Below, one piece after another: positions 28,119 to 36,668 of a stretch of 64,000 nt of DNA. Within the stretch, counting starts at the first letter, position 1; every line of letters begins with the position of its first letter. The notes under the pieces are model-generated. The model worked only from the letters and a program-made list of their open reading frames with translations. It made no database searches and was not told the origin of the DNA. Source of the DNA: Pseudolabrys sp. FHR47 (GTDB taxonomy: Bacteria; Pseudomonadota; Alphaproteobacteria; Rhizobiales; Xanthobacteraceae); the NCBI RefSeq assembly GCF_005153485.1, contig NZ_CP039740.1:4281001-4345000 (forward strand), read 5' to 3'. Made by a program: the position numbers and the translations under genes.

Positions 28119-29776
28119 TGGCAAACCTTGTCGAAGTCCGCAATCTGAGGGTCGAGGCGGTTACGGACGCCGGCCGCGTCATGTCGATTATCGATGACGT
28201 GTCGTTCGATATCGCCGACGGCGAAATTGTCGCACTGATCGGCGAAAGCGGCTCCGGCAAGACGACGATCGCCCTGACGCTTATGGGCTATACCAGGCCT
28301 GACTGCCGTATCAGCGGCGGCTCGGTGCGACTCGGCAGTCACGACATGGCCAAGCTCGACGAAAGCGAATGCGCGCGCATTCGCGGTGTCGAGGTCGCCT
28401 ATATTCCGCAAAGCGCCGCGGCTGCCTTCAACCCGGCCCACACGATCATGGACCAGGTCATCGAAGTGGTCCGCATCCATAATCTCATGCCGGCCCGCAA
28501 CGCGCGCGCCAAGGCCATCGAACTGTTCAAGGCTCTCGCATTGCCGCATCCGGAGACGATCGGCGACCGCTACCCGCATCAGGTGTCGGGCGGCCAGTTG
28601 CAGCGGCTGGCGGCGGCAATGGCCCTCATTGGCGACCCGAAGCTGATCATCTTCGACGAGCCGACCACGGCCCTCGATGTTACAACGCAGATCGAGGTCC
28701 TGCGCGCCTTCAAGGCGGTCATGCAAGGCAAGAAAATCGCCGGCGTTTACGTCTCGCACGATCTCGCAGTCGTGGCGCAGATGGCCGATCGCATCGTCGT
28801 GCTGAAGGGCGGGGCGATCCAGGAAACCGGAGCGACCGAGCAGATCATCAAGAGCCCGAGCCATCCTTATACCAAGGCGCTGATCGACGCGGTCGAACCC
28901 GCCCTGTTTACGGGCCTGAACGTAAAGGAAGAAGCGAAAGAACCGCTGCTCGAGGTGGCCGACCTCTACGCCGGATATGGCGGCTTTGGAGAAAACGGCC
29001 AGCCACGGTTACTGGCCGTCAAACACGTCGATCTGCGCGTGCCCGCCGGGCACAATCTCGGCATCATCGGCGAGTCCGGCTGCGGCAAGTCGACCCTGGC
29101 ACGCGCCATCGCCGGGCTACTGCCCGCGGTGACCGGTAACATCAAACTCGAAGGCAAAGCGCTACCCCCTTACGCGCGCCATCGCAGCCGCGAGGAACTG
29201 CGCAAGGTTCAGATCGTGTTCCAGTCCGCGGATACGGCACTCAATCCAGTCAAATCGGTGAGCGAGATACTGGAGCGCCCGCTTGTATTTTATCACGGCA
29301 TGGCACGGCGGGATCGCGCCAAGCGGGTGGACGAATTGCTCGACATGGTGCGTCTGCCCCGCGCGCTCGGTAGCCGGCGGCCGTCGGAATTGTCGGGTGG
29401 ACAGAAGCAGCGCGTCAATTTTGCGCGCGCACTGGCCGCCGATCCCAAGTTGATTTTGTGCGACGAGATCACCTCGGCGCTCGACACGGTGGTGGCCGCG
29501 GCGATCATCGATCTTCTGAAGGAATTGCAGCGCGAACTGGCGCTGTCCTACATCTTCATCAGCCACGATCTATCGACGGTGCGGGCGATCTGCGACGACG
29601 TCGCCGTGATGTATGCCGGCGAGAAGGTCGAGCAGACGTCGCCGGACAAGATCGGCCGAACGGGCGGACATCCCTATGCGCGGCTGCTGTTCGACTCGGT
29701 GCCCAAACTCGATCGAGGCTGGCTCGATAGCCTCAAGCAGGATGAGGCGCTGATCGAGGCTTACGCGGTACGCTGA
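28118..29776 (+). CDS. Peptide-type ABC transporter, fused double ATPase (DppD-DppF type)
   Basis: A 552-residue protein joining the two ATPases of a peptide/opine importer. Domain 1 has Walker A GESGSGKTT, signature VSGGQLQRLAAAM and Walker B LIIFDEPTTALDV. Domain 2 has GESGCGKST, LSGGQKQRVNFARA and LILCDEITSALDT. Both signatures are intact. The same fused architecture is seen at 1-1554, but the two proteins are clearly different copies. The start overlaps the upstream permease stop by one base. This completes the unit 24627-29776. Confidence 0.92.
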   Translation: MANLVEVRNLRVEAVTDAGRVMSIIDDVSFDIADGEIVALIGESGSGKTTIALTLMGYTRPDCRISGGSVRLGSHDMAKLDESECARIRGVEVAYIPQSAAAAFNPAHTIMDQVIEVVRIHNLMPARNARAKAIELFKALALPHPETIGDRYPHQVSGGQLQRLAAAMALIGDPKLIIFDEPTTALDVTTQIEVLRAFKAVMQGKKIAGVYVSHDLAVVAQMADRIVVLKGGAIQETGATEQIIKSPSHPYTKALIDAVEPALFTGLNVKEEAKEPLLEVADLYAGYGGFGENGQPRLLAVKHVDLRVPAGHNLGIIGESGCGKSTLARAIAGLLPAVTGNIKLEGKALPPYARHRSREELRKVQIVFQSADTALNPVKSVSEILERPLVFYHGMARRDRAKRVDELLDMVRLPRALGSRRPSELSGGQKQRVNFARALAADPKLILCDEITSALDTVVAAAIIDLLKELQRELALSYIFISHDLSTVRAICDDVAVMYAGEKVEQTSPDKIGRTGGHPYARLLFDSVPKLDRGWLDSLKQDEALIEAYAVR

Positions 29777-29788
29777 GATCCGGCGGCG

Positions 29789-29889
29789 CTAGACCATGAT
29801 CCATCTGGATCGAATCTGATCATGGTCTAGCTTTTTGTTTGAGCATGATCTTTTCCGAAAACCGGTTTCCACTTTTCGGGATCATGCTC
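29789..29889. repeat. Intergenic double palindrome, Rhizobiales-type dispersed element
   Basis: Two inverted repeats lie back to back. The first has 13-bp perfect arms CTAGACCATGATC (29789-29801) and its complement (29818-29830). The second has arms GAGCATGATC (29841-29850) and GATCATGCTC (29880-29889), with an inner CCGAAAA/TTTTCGG pair. From memory, the second part matches a short element found in many copies between genes in Bradyrhizobium and relatives; the copy number here cannot be checked. It separates convergent genes, and its last base touches the stop codon region of the Lrp gene. Confidence 0.75.
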
Positions 29890-30368
29890 TAAGAAGCCGG
29901 GAACAGCTTGGTCAATGGCAACTGAGCCTTGGCGATCGGCGTCTTCAGGACGACAAAGCTGAAGTACTTATCGATCCCGACATCGAGATCGATCAGACGC
30001 TCCATGGTCTGCTGATAGTCCTCGATGCCCGAGGTGACAAATTTGACGAGATAGTCGTAGCCGCCGGAAACGAGGTGACACTCGACCACGGAATGGACTT
30101 TCTCGATCGCGGCGAGGAAGCGCGCGAAGTCGGCCTGGCGGTGGTTCTTCAGGGTAATTTCGGTGAAGACGGTCAGCGTCTGGCCAAGTTTGGCAACGTT
30201 GATCAGGCCCGCGTAACCGAGAATGTAACCCTCTTCCTGAAGCTTCTTCACCCGCATCAGGCAAGGGCTGGGCGACAAATTGACGAGCTCGGCCAACTCG
30301 ACATTGGTGATACGGCCGTTCTTCTGCAGCTCGTTGAGGATCTTGATGTCGATACGATCCAGTTTCAT
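29889..30368 (-). CDS. Lrp/AsnC-family transcriptional regulator
   Basis: A 159-residue regulator that senses an amino acid or related ligand. The N-terminal helix-turn-helix reads MKLDRIDIKILNELQKNGR then VELAELVNLSPSPCLMRVKKL, an unmistakable Lrp start. The C-terminal ligand domain contains VVECHLVSGGYDYLVKF, the conserved effector loop. The frame stays open upstream to 30626, but the ATG at 30368 gives the normal N-terminus. It is divergent from the FAD oxidase gene at 30617, separated by 248 bp, and most probably controls it, as Lrp-type regulators often control amino-acid dehydrogenases. Confidence 0.92.
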   Translation of the reverse strand: MKLDRIDIKILNELQKNGRITNVELAELVNLSPSPCLMRVKKLQEEGYILGYAGLINVAKLGQTLTVFTEITLKNHRQADFARFLAAIEKVHSVVECHLVSGGYDYLVKFVTSGIEDYQQTMERLIDLDVGIDKYFSFVVLKTPIAKAQLPLTKLFPAS

Positions 30369-30616
30369 GGTCCGCCAAATAAAATGCTGCCCGGCACAGA
30401 GCGCCGACACCATAGCATGTTGCTGCAAAATCGCTGCCACCGGCCCGGAATGGCCCTGAAACATGGCTAACCGGCACCGTGCGAAGCGTTGGCGATCCCC
30501 TCGCCGGAAGATTTGGTGGCCGCCGCGCAAGATTGCCGCATGAAATACTGCCGGGCAGCCGTATCCGGCGCCTTCGCCACCATACTCCGCGCTACATTTG
30601 CCGCAGAGGTCCTCCC

Positions 30617-31942
30617 TTGTCTGCACCGCTTCAGAAAATCCAGTGCTCTCAAAAGCTTCCAGCTTCCGCGGATGTCGTGGTCATCGGCGCCGGGGTGGTC
30701 GGAGCCTTCGCTGCCTATTACCTGGCGCAGCGGGGGGTCAGCGTCGCACTGGTCGAAAAAGGCCGTGTCGGCGCCGAGCAATCGAGCCGCAACTGGGGCT
30801 GGTGCCGGCAACAGAATCGCGACGAGCGGGAGCTGCCGCTCGCTACGGCGAGCCTCGATCTGTGGGACCGCTTCGGCCAGGAGAGCGGCGAGGAGACCGG
30901 CTTTCGCCGCTGCGGTCTGTTCTATCTCAGCAATGACGAGGCGGAGCTGGCGCGCTGGAGCGCCTGGCGCGATTTTGCGCGCGGACAGGGCGTCACCACG
31001 CATATGCTCAGCGCCGACGAGGCGAGCGCGCGCGGCAGCGCCACCGGGAAGCGCTGGAAAGGCGGCGTGTTCTCGCCGAGCGACGGCACAGCCGATCCCT
31101 CGCGTGCGGTGCCGGCGGTGGCGCGCGCGATCATGAGAGTCGGCGGCAGCGTGCACGAGATGTGCGCGGCGCGCGGACTGGAGTTCGAAGGCGGCCGCGT
31201 CAGCGGCGTGGTCACCGAGGCGGGCACGATCCGCACCAGGACCGTGGTGATGGCGGGCGGCGCCTGGGCCTCGTCGTTCTGCCGGCAATACGGCATCCGC
31301 TTCCCGCAAGCTTCGGTGCGTGCTTCGATCCTGTCAGTCACGGCGCCCGGCGAAACGCTGCCGGATGCGCTGCACACCGCGGACGTTTCGATCACCAAAC
31401 GCGGCGACGGCTCCTATACGCTCGCGATCAGCGGTAAGGCGCGCGTCGATCCAACGCTTCAGCAATTGCGATTCTCGCGGGAGTTCATTCCGATGTTCGC
31501 CAAGCGCTGGGCGAGCCTCGCGCCCGGCGACCTCACCGGCTGGCGGGCCGGACACGAGACCCTGGCGACGTGGCAGCTCGACCGGCCGACGCCGATGGAA
31601 GCCAACAGGATTCTCGATCCCGTACCGGACCGGAAACAGATCGACGAAACCTATCGCCGCGCCTGTCAACTCTTCCCCGCATTCAGACAAACAACGATGG
31701 CCGCGCACTGGGCAGGCTACATCGACAGCACACCCGACGGCATTCCCGTCATTGGCGAGGTCGCGGGTAGACCGGGATTCATCCTGGCGGCGGGCTTCAG
31801 CGGCCATGGCTTCGGCATCGGTCCGGGCGCCGGACATCTCATCGCCGATCTGGTGACGGGCCGCACGCCGCTTGTCGACCCGTCTTATTACAGCTTCGAC
31901 CGGTTCAGCGGCGGCAGGGCCGGCCGCGTCTCGGATTTCTGA
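30617..31942 (+). CDS. FAD-dependent oxidoreductase, D-amino-acid dehydrogenase/DAO family
   Basis: A 441-residue flavoenzyme. The FAD motif is VVVIGAGVVGAFAAYYLAQRG near the N-terminus (written here as VVVIGAGVVGAFAAYY), and the C-terminal substrate/FAD region is GFSGHGFGIGPGAGHLIADL. The segment NWGWCRQQNRDERELPLA is common in amino-acid-catabolic members of the family. I place the start at the TTG at 30617, preceded by AGAGGTCC; the frame is open from 30479, but the extra residues are Arg-rich and unlike the family. Divergence from an Lrp regulator suggests amino-acid-responsive expression. It is distinct from the PuuB-like oxidase at 19165. Confidence 0.87.
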   Translation: MSAPLQKIQCSQKLPASADVVVIGAGVVGAFAAYYLAQRGVSVALVEKGRVGAEQSSRNWGWCRQQNRDERELPLATASLDLWDRFGQESGEETGFRRCGLFYLSNDEAELARWSAWRDFARGQGVTTHMLSADEASARGSATGKRWKGGVFSPSDGTADPSRAVPAVARAIMRVGGSVHEMCAARGLEFEGGRVSGVVTEAGTIRTRTVVMAGGAWASSFCRQYGIRFPQASVRASILSVTAPGETLPDALHTADVSITKRGDGSYTLAISGKARVDPTLQQLRFSREFIPMFAKRWASLAPGDLTGWRAGHETLATWQLDRPTPMEANRILDPVPDRKQIDETYRRACQLFPAFRQTTMAAHWAGYIDSTPDGIPVIGEVAGRPGFILAAGFSGHGFGIGPGAGHLIADLVTGRTPLVDPSYYSFDRFSGGRAGRVSDF

Positions 31943-31985
31943 AAATCCCTTCTCCAAACGAGAACGAGAGCCCCGGCGGCACCAA

Positions 31986-33518
31986 TCACTGGGTTTCGCC
32001 GAGATAGAGCTGCCGCAGGCGCGCATCGGACCGGATCAACGACGCCTCCCCCGACAGGGCTATGCGACCATGCTCCAGGACGCATGCACGATCCGCAATG
32101 TCGATCGCCCGCTCCACGTCCTGTTCGATGATCAGCATCGTGAGGCCGGCGGCCCGCAACTCTCCCAAGGTCTTATAGAGAAGGTCCATGACGACCGGAG
32201 CGAGCCCCAGGCTGATCTCATCGAAGATAATCAGCTTCGGATCGGACATCAGGCTGCGACCAATGGCCAACATTTGCTGCTGGCCTCCGGACAGCGCCGT
32301 TCCCGGATTGTCGCGGCGCTCATGCAAATCCGGAAACAAGCCGTACATCCGGTCAAGGCGACGTTGCCGCTCGGCGGCGTCAACGCCGCGCGCGGCAATG
32401 AGCAGATTCTCTTCGACCGACAGAGTGGAAAAGATACGGCGCCCTTCCATGCAATGAGCGATGCCGCACTGCATGCGCAAATGGCTCGGCAGCGCCGTGA
32501 CGTCATTTCCATTGAACCGGATACTGCCCCCGGTCACGGCGACGGTGCCGGAAATCGCGTTGGCCAAGGTCGTCTTTCCAGCGCCGTTGGTGCCCAGAAT
32601 GGCGACGGCTTCTCCGGCCCTGACGTCGAGATCGATTCCGTTCAGCACGCGGGCCTGGCCGTAACCCGCCGTTAAACCGTCAAGGCGCAGCAGGACTTCG
32701 GACGAGGCCCGCATTGCCACGGGCGGGCTTGTCTGCTCGACATCCCCGCGGACCTCAGCCTTGCCTGCCCCGTGCGTCGTGCCGAGGTAGATGGCGGCAA
32801 CGTCCTTATCCGCCAAGACATCTTTTGTCTGGCCTTCGGCGAATTTGCTGCCGACGTGGATGACCGCCACGCGGCGGCAGCACTCACGCACGACCCGGAT
32901 GACGTGCTCAACAATCAAGATCGACGTCTGGCCGTCGGCGATCGAATGAATGAGGTCGATAAGCTCGGTGACTTCGGATTCGACAAGGCCGGCGCCAACC
33001 TCATCAAGTAACAGAACCTGGGGCTTCAGCATCAGTGCGCGCGCAAGCTCAAGGCGCTTGCGGCGCAGCAGTGTAAGGCTCCGGGCGGTTTGCTTTGTCG
33101 CATCCGCAAGCCCGGTGCGCAGCAAATTTTCCTCGACAATCTCTTCGGCGTGACGGCGGGAAATCAGCGGATTGGCCGAATACAAAGGTACTTGCAGATT
33201 CTCGGCAACGGTCATGTCGAGGAACGGCCGCGGGATCTGATAGGTGCGGCCGATGCCGCGTCTTGCCCGCTCCGCCGCCGGGAGCCTGGTAATGTCGACG
33301 CCGCCGTAGAGAACGCTGCCGCCGGACGGCGGGAGCGCGCCGCCGATCAGGCCAACCAGCGTCGACTTGCCGGCACCGTTCGGGCCAATAATGCCAAAGA
33401 CCTCGCCGCGGGGGATCGCCAAATCGACATTATCGATCGCGGTGATGCCGCCGTAGCGCTTGGTGATACCGCGCGTCTCGATGATGAAGCTGTCGGCGGG
33501 CGGCTTGCTCGTACTCAT
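31986..33518 (-). CDS. Branched-chain amino-acid-type ABC transporter, fused LivG-LivF ATPase
   Basis: A 510-residue fusion of the two ATPases that are normally separate in HAAT-family importers. Domain 1 (LivG-like) has GPNGAGKSTLVG and Walker B LLLDEVGAGL, but its signature region at residues 147-152 reads SLTLLR where LSYGxQ or LSGGQ is expected. Domain 2 (LivF-like, from about residue 265) has GTNGAGKTT, LSGGQQQMLAIGR and LIIFDEISLGLAP, all intact. One ATP site is therefore probably weakened. Its start overlaps the LivM stop by 4 bp. It is the last gene of the long minus-strand unit beginning at 41119. Confidence 0.92.
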   Translation of the reverse strand: MSTSKPPADSFIIETRGITKRYGGITAIDNVDLAIPRGEVFGIIGPNGAGKSTLVGLIGGALPPSGGSVLYGGVDITRLPAAERARRGIGRTYQIPRPFLDMTVAENLQVPLYSANPLISRRHAEEIVEENLLRTGLADATKQTARSLTLLRRKRLELARALMLKPQVLLLDEVGAGLVESEVTELIDLIHSIADGQTSILIVEHVIRVVRECCRRVAVIHVGSKFAEGQTKDVLADKDVAAIYLGTTHGAGKAEVRGDVEQTSPPVAMRASSEVLLRLDGLTAGYGQARVLNGIDLDVRAGEAVAILGTNGAGKTTLANAISGTVAVTGGSIRFNGNDVTALPSHLRMQCGIAHCMEGRRIFSTLSVEENLLIAARGVDAAERQRRLDRMYGLFPDLHERRDNPGTALSGGQQQMLAIGRSLMSDPKLIIFDEISLGLAPVVMDLLYKTLGELRAAGLTMLIIEQDVERAIDIADRACVLEHGRIALSGEASLIRSDARLRQLYLGETQ

Positions 33519-34486
33519 GCCAACCCCGCGCCCGAACTACGCCCCGCGAACCATGCCCGCGCCTGTCCGGCAAGCCCGACGAGACCCTTCGGCGCAAATC
33601 GCACCAGAACGATCAGAATGAGGCCGGTGATTGCGACATGCAGCTCGGGATAATCGGCCAACAATTCGCCGAGTGCGACCACCAGGATGGCGCCAAAGAC
33701 CGGGCCATAGCGCAGCCCCATGCCTCCGATGATCACCATCGCCAGCACGTCGACCGACCACTGCAATCCGAACATCCCGTACGGCTCGATCGCGGCCAGC
33801 TTATAGGCCTGCAACGCGCCGACCGCGCCCATCAGGAAACTCGCCGCCATGAAGGTGAACAGCTTCACGCGGTAGGTGCGGACGCCGAGTTGGGCGGCCG
33901 CGTCTTCGTCGTCACGCACGGCCCGCATCAGGATCGACAGCCGCGAATGCGTCGCGACCGACAGGACGATCTCGGTGAACAGCAGCAAGACCAGCGCGTA
34001 GAGATACAAGGCATAAGACGACGCCCAGTCGACACGAAGGAACAGGCCGGTCGCGCCGCCAAACCAGGGTGCGTTGACCATCATGAGACGCATCGCTTCG
34101 CCCAAAGCGAGTGTCCCCACAGTGAAATACAGCCCCCGCATTCGGAACACGGCCGGTGAAACGAGCGCCGCGAGCAAGGCGCCAGCCCCTGCCCCCAGCA
34201 CCACGGCAAGACCAATGGGCATTCCCGTGGCATTCAGCAGGCCGACAAGCACATAGGCGCCGATGCCGACGAAGGACGCGCTGCCGAGCGACACCAGCCC
34301 GCAATAGCCCGCCAGCAGGTTCCACGCTTCGGCGAGCACGATATAGAGCATCGTCCGAAAACCGATCTGCATCGCATAGTCGCTCAGCAGATGCGGAAAC
34401 AGTGCGCCGACGGCAAAAATGCCGACGATAACCACCACCCCAAGCACGGCGCCGACGCGCTCCATCAGGCTACCCTGCCCCGCCAT
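33515..34486 (-). CDS. livM: Branched-chain amino-acid-type ABC permease (LivM)
   Basis: A 323-residue inner-membrane permease with about nine hydrophobic segments. The family stretch AEAWNLLAGYCGLVSLGSAS, and later RAVRDDEDAAAQLGVRTYRVK with IIGGMGLRYGPVFGA, are typical of LivM. The ATG at 34486 overlaps the LivH stop (TGATG); a GTG three bases earlier is also possible. The substrate of this system is not necessarily a branched-chain amino acid: many members of this family import aromatic acids, amides or urea. Confidence 0.92.
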   Translation of the reverse strand: MAGQGSLMERVGAVLGVVVIVGIFAVGALFPHLLSDYAMQIGFRTMLYIVLAEAWNLLAGYCGLVSLGSASFVGIGAYVLVGLLNATGMPIGLAVVLGAGAGALLAALVSPAVFRMRGLYFTVGTLALGEAMRLMMVNAPWFGGATGLFLRVDWASSYALYLYALVLLLFTEIVLSVATHSRLSILMRAVRDDEDAAAQLGVRTYRVKLFTFMAASFLMGAVGALQAYKLAAIEPYGMFGLQWSVDVLAMVIIGGMGLRYGPVFGAILVVALGELLADYPELHVAITGLILIVLVRFAPKGLVGLAGQARAWFAGRSSGAGLA

Positions 34487-35361
34487 CACGCTGCGTGACC
34501 CTTGAGAAGCCCGCGCGGGCGGACAGCGAGCATGGCAAGAAACACAACAAGCCCGATGAGGTCGCGGTAGCCGTCACCGAGGACAATGCCCGCGACGCTT
34601 TGGAGCACGCCCAGCACGATCCCGCCGACCAGCGTGCCGAGAATATTGCCCATGCCGCCGAGCACGACGATGGTGAAATCGGTCAATAGATAGTTGGCGC
34701 CGCTCGCCGGCGTGAAAGAGAACAAAACGCCGATGAGCGTTCCACCGACGCCCGCACAGGCCGCGCCGAGCGCAAAGGTCAGCGTATGGACGCGGCGAAC
34801 ATCGACGCCGACGACCGCGGCCGCGCCTGGATCGATCGCGCTCGCCCGCAGATCGCGCCCGAAACTCGACCGCACGACAACGAGATGCACCGCCAGAATG
34901 ATGCATACCGACACGGCGAAGCAGATGAGATAGATCAACGGAACGGAGATCGGTCCGATCTGCAGCGGTACGGCCGCCGCACTGGTTTCGATCGAGCGGG
35001 TGTCCGCGCTGAATTTCAGCAGAAAGAGATTTTCGAGAACGATAGCGAGACCAAAGGTGGTCATCATCGGCGCCTCTGCGCCGTATTTCGCCAACGGCTC
35101 CAGCAGATAGCGCTGCACCGGCAGCGCCGCGGCGCCGATCACGACAGCAACCACGATCAGCGTCACGAAAGGATCAAGGCCCAAAGCCTGCTGCAGGAAG
35201 AATCCGGCATAGGCGCCGGCAATCAGGAAGATACCATGCGCCAGGTTCACCAGCCGCATGACACCAAGCACGATCGACAGGCCGAGCGCGGTCAGCGCCA
35301 GGGTTCCTCCGAGAAGGAACCCTGACGCCACGCTGCTCGCAATGATGTCAAAACCGGGCAC
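34486..35361 (-). CDS. livH: Branched-chain amino-acid-type ABC permease (LivH)
   Basis: A 291-residue inner-membrane permease. It contains LSIVLGVMRLVNLAHGIFL near the N-terminus, the LivH hallmark, and VLGGMGNILGTLVGGIVLGV in the C-terminal half. The start codon is GTG at 35361, 14 bp after the binding-protein stop. It forms the heterodimeric channel with LivM. Confidence 0.92.
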   Translation of the reverse strand: MPGFDIIASSVASGFLLGGTLALTALGLSIVLGVMRLVNLAHGIFLIAGAYAGFFLQQALGLDPFVTLIVVAVVIGAAALPVQRYLLEPLAKYGAEAPMMTTFGLAIVLENLFLLKFSADTRSIETSAAAVPLQIGPISVPLIYLICFAVSVCIILAVHLVVVRSSFGRDLRASAIDPGAAAVVGVDVRRVHTLTFALGAACAGVGGTLIGVLFSFTPASGANYLLTDFTIVVLGGMGNILGTLVGGIVLGVLQSVAGIVLGDGYRDLIGLVVFLAMLAVRPRGLLKGHAA

Positions 35362-35375
35362 AATCGATCACGCCG

Positions 35376-36581
35376 TCAGGGAACAGGAAACAGAAATTTG
35401 GCCGTCGCCTTCGCCTTGGGCCAAACGATAACCTGCTTGCCGCCCTGCCACTGCATCTCGACCATCGGCAGCTTCGCCGTATGGTTCTCATCGAACTTGA
35501 TCGGCCCGACGACGTAGGTCTTGTCGGTCTTGGCAATCGCCGCATTCACCTTGTCGGCGTTGGTCGAACCTGCCACGGCGATGGCATCGAGCAGAATTTG
35601 CGCGGCCGCATAGGAATCCGCGATGTGCTGGCTCGAGGTCTGCTTCGTCTCGCTTTCGAACGCCTTGGCCAGGTCGGCCGCGCCGGGGAAGGGGAAGCTC
35701 GGGTCCCAGTAACCGCCGACCAGAACGCCCTCGGCCAACTTGCCGACCGCTTCGCCAAACTGCGCCGGCTCGGCGCCTTTTTCGATCACCATCATCTTCG
35801 GCGTATAGCCGGCCGCCGCCATTTGCTTGCGGATGGCCACCGCTTGCGGCGTAATCGCCATGACCAGAACGATCTCCGCATTCTTGCTTTTGGCCTGAGC
35901 GATGGCCGAGCTGAACTGCGTGCTGTCGAGCGGGAACGACGTGGTTTGTACGACCTCGTAGCCGAATTCCTTGGCGAGGCCCGGCCACACCTTACCGCCC
36001 ACCACCTGGCCGTCGGGCCCGTTCTCATGGAGGATAGCGATCTTCTTGTTGGTCTCGACGCCCAGATCCTTCAGCATCTTGAAGGGCGCCGACGCAAGAT
36101 CCGGTTCGTGGAAGAACAGGTCCCAGGCATAGGTCCACTTGTGCGCTGCCTTGAACGATTCGAGCGGTGCGCACGCCGTGACCAGCGGAATTTTCCGTCG
36201 CTCGGCGACCAGCGCCCCGGCATTGACCAGCGGCGGCGTGCAGGAGCCGAGCATCGCGATGGCGCCGTCGCGGCCGATCAGCGTTTCCGTATTGGAGGCC
36301 GTGACATTGGGATCGGTCTTGTCGTCGCGGATGATCAGCTTGACCTTGGTCTTCTTGCCGTCGACGGTGATGCCGCCGGCCCGATTCACCTCGTCGACAG
36401 CGCGTTTGTAGCCCCACTGCGTATAGGAGCCGAAGCCCGCCAGTGGCCCGCTCAGCGGCAGCGACGCGCCGATGACGATCTCATCGGCGGCATTGGCCGC
36501 TCCCGCGGCGAGGCCTCCGGTCAGAACCGCGAGCGTCGCAATTCCATAGAACGTTCTGCGTGACCAAGATCGCATGCTCAT
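35376..36581 (-). CDS. Branched-chain amino-acid-type ABC substrate-binding protein (LivK family)
   Basis: A 401-residue periplasmic binding protein. After a twin-arginine-like SMRSWSRRTFYG and hydrophobic segment, the mature part begins near AADEIVIGASLPLSGPLAGF, the family opening. Later VTASNTETLIGRDGAIAMLG, then TPPLVNAGALVAERRKIPLV, are recognisable. The ATG at 36581 is chosen because TAAGGAGGAGG stands just upstream; the longer frame to 36614 runs across that site. The ligand may be the compound oxidised by the dehydrogenases encoded upstream in the same unit. Confidence 0.92.
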   Translation of the reverse strand: MSMRSWSRRTFYGIATLAVLTGGLAAGAANAADEIVIGASLPLSGPLAGFGSYTQWGYKRAVDEVNRAGGITVDGKKTKVKLIIRDDKTDPNVTASNTETLIGRDGAIAMLGSCTPPLVNAGALVAERRKIPLVTACAPLESFKAAHKWTYAWDLFFHEPDLASAPFKMLKDLGVETNKKIAILHENGPDGQVVGGKVWPGLAKEFGYEVVQTTSFPLDSTQFSSAIAQAKSKNAEIVLVMAITPQAVAIRKQMAAAGYTPKMMVIEKGAEPAQFGEAVGKLAEGVLVGGYWDPSFPFPGAADLAKAFESETKQTSSQHIADSYAAAQILLDAIAVAGSTNADKVNAAIAKTDKTYVVGPIKFDENHTAKLPMVEMQWQGGKQVIVWPKAKATAKFLFPVP

Positions 36582-36668
36582 TTTCGTTTCCTCCTCCTTA
36601 TTGGCCCGCGTCATTGATGCGCAGGCGCTTTCTGTTTCTGCTCGTTTCGTCGCACCTTCTTCGTTTAT

